From assembly GCF_039545135.1 (NCBI RefSeq), contig NZ_BAABRU010000010.1, positions 1-64,000 on the forward strand: 64,000 nt of DNA, written 5' to 3'. The stretch comes from Herpetosiphon gulosus. Its GTDB lineage: Bacteria; Chloroflexota; Chloroflexia; Chloroflexales; Herpetosiphonaceae. A model generated the notes under the pieces. The model did not search any database. It saw only the letters and a list, made by a program, of their open reading frames with translations, and had not been told where the DNA came from. Below are positions 61,369-64,000 of the stretch, piece after piece; position 1 is the stretch's first letter, and each line of letters starts with the position of its first letter. A program made the position numbers and the translations under genes.

Positions 61369-63693
61369 ATGGCGTTAATCAAACGAGGTGGGACATCGCG
61401 TTTAACCCCAATCGATGGGCCAGATGCTGGCTCGTCAAGCGGGCAGGCCGATGATGCAACACGTACTTTCTCTCCACAACCAACCAGCGATGACTCGACT
61501 CGCGGCTTAGATGCAACCCGCACGATTGCTCCAGCCGATGCCGATTCGACTCGTGGCTTAGTCGCTGCGGGCAATGATTCAACTCGAAGCATCGCTCCGC
61601 CGGTCAATCCTGATGCCACTCGTGGGATCAACCAAAACCCCGATGCCACCCGTGGAATCAATCAAAATCCTGATGCCACTCGCAGCGTTAGCAATCGAGT
61701 TGGCTCAATTTTACGCAATCAAGGGGTTTCGCGGGTTGGCACTGAGGATATTCGTAATCGTGCGCCTAACCCCGATGCAACCCGCTTGCAACAACCAGCC
61801 GCCAAAGCAGCCGATCAACCCAGCGCCCAATCTAGTTCACCAGCGCTTAAAGTTGGCACGGTGCTTGAAGGGCGTTACGTGGTTGAAGGCGTTTTGGGCA
61901 TCGGCGGGATGAGCGTGGTCTATAAGGGTCGCGACACCCGCTTTAAAGATGTGACCCGTTTTTGTGCGATCAAAGAGATGTTCCAAAGCTCGCTCGACTC
62001 GCAAACGCGTTTCTTGAGCTTGAAGAACTTCGAACGCGAAGCCGGTTTATTGGCCACCCTCAATCATCCAGCCATTCCCAAAGTCTACGACTTCTTCGAG
62101 GAAGCAGGCCGCGCCTATCTGGTGATGGAATTAATCGAAGGCCACGACCTTGAAACCGTGCTCGAAAAAGCCAACGGCCCCTTGGAAGAGCAACAAGTTG
62201 GGCGTTGGGCGATTCAAATCTGCGATGTGCTGAATTATCTGCATGGCCACGAACCTGAGCCAATTATCTTCCGCGACTTAAAACCATCGAACATGATTGT
62301 GACTCCAACTGATCGGATTGTGCTGATCGACTTCGGGATTGCGCGGGTCTTTACCCGCACCGATAAAAAAGGCACGATGATTGGCACGGAAGGCTACTCA
62401 CCGCCAGAACAATATCGCGGGATTGCCGAAGCGCGTGGCGATGTTTACGCGTTGGGCGCAACCCTGCACCATTTGCTAACCAACGTTGACCCACGCTTGG
62501 AAACCCCGTTTACCTTCGGCGATCGCCCGATTCGCCAATTGAACCCAACCGTTTCGCCAGAAGTTGAAGCGATTGTGATGAAATCGCTGGAATACGATAT
62601 GGCTAATCGCTGGGGTTCGGCGGCTGAATTCCAATCGGTGTTATTGAGTGTGCCAGGCTTTGCACCTGCTGGGGTTGCAGTGGCCGCCCCAGCAACTCCC
62701 GCCTTTGGGGCGGCGATTCGCCGTGGCGGTAAAAATGCCGAGGTGCTTTGGAAGTTTCGCTGCGAAGATGAAGTGCGTTCATCGCCATTTGTGCGCAACG
62801 GCACACTCTATATTGGTTGCTACGATACCAACCTGTATGCAATTGATACCAAGCGCGGCGAATTTCGCTGGAAAAAGCCAACCGAGGGTGGTATCTCATC
62901 AACTCCCACGGTTTGGGATGATATGGTGATTGTTGGCTCGGATGATGGCAATGTCTATGCCTTCGATACCCGCGCTGGCACTCAACGCTGGGTCTTTCGC
63001 ACCGAAAAACCAGTGCGCTCCTCGCCGCGGGTGCAAGATCGTTTGGTCTATTTTGGCTCCGACGATTACCACTTGTACGCGGTTGATGCCACCAATGGCC
63101 GCCAAATTTGGCGCTATCGTGGCTGGCAATGGATTCGCTCATCGCCCTGTTTGACCAGTAATATGGTGATTTTTGGCTCTGGCGATGGCAGCATTGTGGC
63201 GCTTGATCTGTTCAAGGGCGGTATTCGTTGGAAGCAAAAACTCCAAGGTGGGATTGTTTCGAGCGCTGCAGCCAATGATAAGATGGTGCTCGTCGGCTCT
63301 ATGGATAATAATCTGCATGCGCTTGACCTTGAAGGCGGTTGGCCGATCTGGAAATTCCGCACCAGTCACTACGTCAATTCATCGCCAATCATCATCGGCA
63401 ATCGGGCCTTTGTGGGCGGGATTGACGGCAATATTTATGCGGTCGATCTTAAAAATGGCAAACAAGTTTGGCAATATAATACTGGAGCACAAATCGTTTC
63501 ATCGCCAGTTGCCGATTCAGGCCGAATCTACATTGGGGCGGCTGATGGCACGGTCTATTGTCTCGATGCTGGCTCGGGCACACCCGTTTGGACCCACACC
63601 TGCGAAGGCCCAATCGTTTCTACTCCAGCGGTTGTCGAAGGGGTTGTCTATATTGGGTCGATGGATCACCAGGTCTATGCCTTACGTGCTTAG
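61369..63693 (+). CDS. Ser/Thr protein kinase with DATR-repeat N-terminus and PQQ-type beta-propeller
   Basis: The 774-residue protein starts with a disordered segment in which D-[AS]-T-R is repeated about nine times between residues 38 and 145. A Hanks-type kinase domain (about 165-430) follows. The glycine loop is LGIGGMSVVYKG, the Lys lies in FCAIKEMF, the catalytic loop is FRDLKPSN (HRD replaced by FRD), and the metal loop is LIDFGIAR. GTEGYSPPEQ marks the activation segment. The C-terminal half is a propeller of PQQ-like blades (for example VGSDDGNVYAFDTRAGTQRWVF). No membrane span is seen. The DATR threonines look like phosphorylation or FHA-binding sites. GGGGG lies before the ATG, and the next gene starts 11 bases after the stop. 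Confidence 0.92.
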   Translation: MALIKRGGTSRLTPIDGPDAGSSSGQADDATRTFSPQPTSDDSTRGLDATRTIAPADADSTRGLVAAGNDSTRSIAPPVNPDATRGINQNPDATRGINQNPDATRSVSNRVGSILRNQGVSRVGTEDIRNRAPNPDATRLQQPAAKAADQPSAQSSSPALKVGTVLEGRYVVEGVLGIGGMSVVYKGRDTRFKDVTRFCAIKEMFQSSLDSQTRFLSLKNFEREAGLLATLNHPAIPKVYDFFEEAGRAYLVMELIEGHDLETVLEKANGPLEEQQVGRWAIQICDVLNYLHGHEPEPIIFRDLKPSNMIVTPTDRIVLIDFGIARVFTRTDKKGTMIGTEGYSPPEQYRGIAEARGDVYALGATLHHLLTNVDPRLETPFTFGDRPIRQLNPTVSPEVEAIVMKSLEYDMANRWGSAAEFQSVLLSVPGFAPAGVAVAAPATPAFGAAIRRGGKNAEVLWKFRCEDEVRSSPFVRNGTLYIGCYDTNLYAIDTKRGEFRWKKPTEGGISSTPTVWDDMVIVGSDDGNVYAFDTRAGTQRWVFRTEKPVRSSPRVQDRLVYFGSDDYHLYAVDATNGRQIWRYRGWQWIRSSPCLTSNMVIFGSGDGSIVALDLFKGGIRWKQKLQGGIVSSAAANDKMVLVGSMDNNLHALDLEGGWPIWKFRTSHYVNSSPIIIGNRAFVGGIDGNIYAVDLKNGKQVWQYNTGAQIVSSPVADSGRIYIGAADGTVYCLDAGSGTPVWTHTCEGPIVSTPAVVEGVVYIGSMDHQVYALRA

Positions 63694-63704
63694 GAGAGTC
63701 CGCC

Positions 63705-64000
63705 ATGGGATTTTTTCGTAAATTATTCGGGCGTACTTCAACTGAGCCAAGCACGCTTGATCCAGTTCCTGTTGCAACCGATCAATCACCTGTTGCTGTC
63801 GCAAGCCCAGCTGCTAGCGAGGCACCAACCGAAACGCCAACCGATGTTGTAGCAGTTGCCTCAACTGAGTTACCAATCGAGCCATTAATCAGCGCAGAGC
63901 CACTTGCCGAATTGCCAGCAGCCCAAACTGCTGGTGCGGTGGCAACCGAACGTTCGCAAAAAACCACTGCGCCACTCGATCCCGAGCAACTGCCCGAGCG
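63705..64000 (+). CDS. Unidentified protein, N-terminal part only (continues beyond the window)
   Basis: The frame opens at ATG 63705 after AGGAG and stays open to the window end (98 codons). The first residues (MGFFRKLFGR) form an amphipathic basic start, followed by a low-complexity stretch rich in Ala, Pro, Thr and Glu. This looks like a disordered linker before a domain that lies outside. It is coupled in position to the kinase gene and could encode a kinase partner such as an FHA protein or a phosphatase, but no domain is visible to support this. Confidence 0.7.
   Translation, partial: MGFFRKLFGRTSTEPSTLDPVPVATDQSPVAVASPAASEAPTETPTDVVAVASTELPIEPLISAEPLAELPAAQTAGAVATERSQKTTAPLDPEQLPE

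Overview
The window looks like chromosomal DNA from a filamentous Chloroflexota bacterium, most likely Herpetosiphon or a close relative. This is an inference from base composition near 50 percent GC, from gene content (an atpBEFHAGDC operon with a short delta subunit, paired secreted GH13 amylases with CBM20 modules, GAF/PAS histidine kinases, CHAT/NB-ARC/TPR and kinase/beta-propeller proteins) and from dispersed repeats of the 'cacgaaggacacgaag' and 'ggggtcag' kinds. No ribosomal RNA or other species-level marker is present.

Layout. 1-1030: the tail of an IS5-like transposase has cut off the 3' end of an HNH nuclease gene, followed by a nested inverted-repeat element. 1037-8260: Rel (p)ppGpp synthetase/hydrolase diverges from ferredoxin-type or NADPH-type glutamate synthase (large subunit only), which has a long structured leader. 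8419-18046: a PAS histidine kinase, a VanW-type envelope protein with an AI-2E family membrane protein, a GAF/PAS histidine kinase, then an overlapping Uma2 nuclease / small HTH / DNA methyltransferase cassette. 18172-22690: two paralogous secreted alpha-amylases. 23155-30181: the complete F1Fo ATP synthase operon with a strong promoter, a TTG start for atpB and hairpins at several gene junctions. 30279-34086: mreB, an HD-domain hydrolase and ATP-dependent PEP carboxykinase.

34268-43357: a large CHAT protease / NB-ARC ATPase / TPR protein whose reading frame is split by one in-frame TAG; folK coupled to a patatin phospholipase; a leucine-rich-repeat protein diverging from a ParA-like ATPase that carries a C-terminal zinc ribbon; two small membrane proteins, one of only 53 residues; and tRNA-Arg(TCG). 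43480-49118: a secreted repeat protein, then a manganese/zinc uptake locus: a DtxR/MntR-type repressor and a TroABCD-like ABC transporter, each gene start preceded by a matching TTAGG/CCTAA palindrome that is the likely operator. 49469-59569: an M23 peptidase with LysM domains, an FAD oxidoreductase, a YdjM-like membrane protein, a GNAT acetyltransferase, CorA, a lipoprotein with a TolB-like propeller, and a NarL-type response regulator. 59870-64000: a RodA/FtsW-type SEDS glycosyltransferase, a Ser/Thr kinase with a PQQ-type propeller and a DATR-repeat N-terminus, and the start of a further gene that runs off the edge.

Most of the window is housekeeping. The parts most worth a second look are the split CHAT-STAND gene, the Uma2-HTH-methyltransferase cassette, the orphan zinc-ribbon ParA, the metal regulon with its paired operators, the structured leader of glutamate synthase, and three families of dispersed inverted-repeat elements.
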